Shown piece after piece: positions 63,886-64,000 of a stretch of DNA of 64,000 nucleotides. The notes under the pieces were generated by a model. That model saw only the letters and a program-made list of their open reading frames with translations. It had not been told where the DNA came from and searched no databases. This DNA comes from Rhizophagus clarus. Its lineage: Eukaryota > Glomeromycota > Glomeromycetes > Glomerales > Glomeraceae. Every line of letters starts with the position of its first letter. The first letter of the stretch is position 1. A program made the position numbers and the translations under genes. The stretch is from assembly GCA_015698045.1 (NCBI GenBank), contig BLAL01000160.1:682001-746000 (forward strand), written 5' to 3'.

Positions 63886-64000
63886 TTATTGCATTAAAAG
63901 GTCAGCCAAATATTCTCTTTTTTGAGTACCTGCTGTTTCTTCTCTCCCATCATTTTCTGCTTCAAATTCACTATATATATCTATGTCTTCTTCTATTTCT
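63886..64000 (-). CDS. C-terminal end of probable Harbinger-type transposase (partial)
   Basis: The minus strand is open from the window edge to a TAA at 63886-63888, giving the last 37 residues of a protein. They comprise an acidic stretch (EIEEDIDIYSEFEAENDGRE) and a helical end with KREYLADLLMQ, similar to the final Arg-rich helix seen after the DDE catalytic domain in HARBI1-like nucleases. The catalytic part lies outside the window, so the assignment rests on this short tail and on the convergent Myb/SANT-like neighbour 114 bp away. Confidence 0.5.
   Translation of the reverse strand, partial: EIEEDIDIYSEFEAENDGREETAGTQKREYLADLLMQ

Larger units (their letters stand above)
62534..64000. 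mobile_element. Probable PIF/Harbinger transposon, left part
   Basis: A terminus GGCCGTTCCCAAGCACCTCC stands directly after TAA (62531-62533); PIF/Harbinger elements begin with G/C-rich ends and duplicate a 3-bp TWA target. Inside lie a Myb/SANT-like protein gene (62663-63771) and, convergent, the C-terminal end of a second protein at the window edge. This pair of genes is the hallmark of autonomous PIF/Harbinger elements. The right end lies outside the window, so the inverted repeat and target duplication cannot be confirmed. Confidence 0.65.

Overview
The window looks like nuclear DNA of an arbuscular-mycorrhizal fungus (Glomeromycotina, Rhizophagus-like). The grounds are indirect. Base composition is extremely AT-rich, with very frequent A/T homopolymers of 10-30 bases. 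Introns are short with GTA...TAG borders. There is an intronless F-box protein of the kind greatly expanded in these fungi, a small secreted Cys-rich protein, and many degraded DNA transposons. No tRNA, rRNA, CRISPR array or bacterial-type operon was seen. The species is an inference; no search could be run.

Layout. 1-2700: low-complexity T-rich DNA, a 12-bp tandem repeat and one possible minus-strand terminal exon. 2726-2898: a complete MITE with 29-bp perfect terminal inverted repeats (TIRs) and a TTA target duplication. 4822-5911: the 3' exons of an unrecognised gene. 8075-9231: a spliced gene for a charged coiled-coil protein. 9681-10021 and 14963-15336: two copies of one fold-back element. 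10609-11994: the F-box gene. 13741-14225: a pogo/Tc1-type MITE in a TA duplication. 16431-16890: a GC-richer 227-bp tandem duplication. 18819-19118: the secreted Cys-rich protein, with a stem-loop-rich upstream region. 25232-26621 (minus): a two-exon forkhead transcription factor.

From about 26.6 to 61.2 kb I find no convincing intact gene. This stretch holds homopolymers, microsatellites, a 31-bp minisatellite, an 84-bp GC-rich micro-element, several strong hairpins, a decayed repeat-encoded gene (54.8-55.7 kb), a 148-bp MITE, and a 525-bp element whose ends carry iterated copies of a CACCGACA motif.

The right edge is the left part of a probable PIF/Harbinger transposon. A GGCC terminus follows TAA at 62531-62533. 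Next comes a three-exon gene for a Myb/SANT-like (trihelix) DNA-binding protein, then, convergent to it, the C-terminal end of what may be the DDE transposase, cut by the window edge. In PIF/Harbinger elements these two proteins act together: the Myb/SANT-like partner binds DNA and carries the transposase to the nucleus. The remaining genes do not form an obvious pathway.
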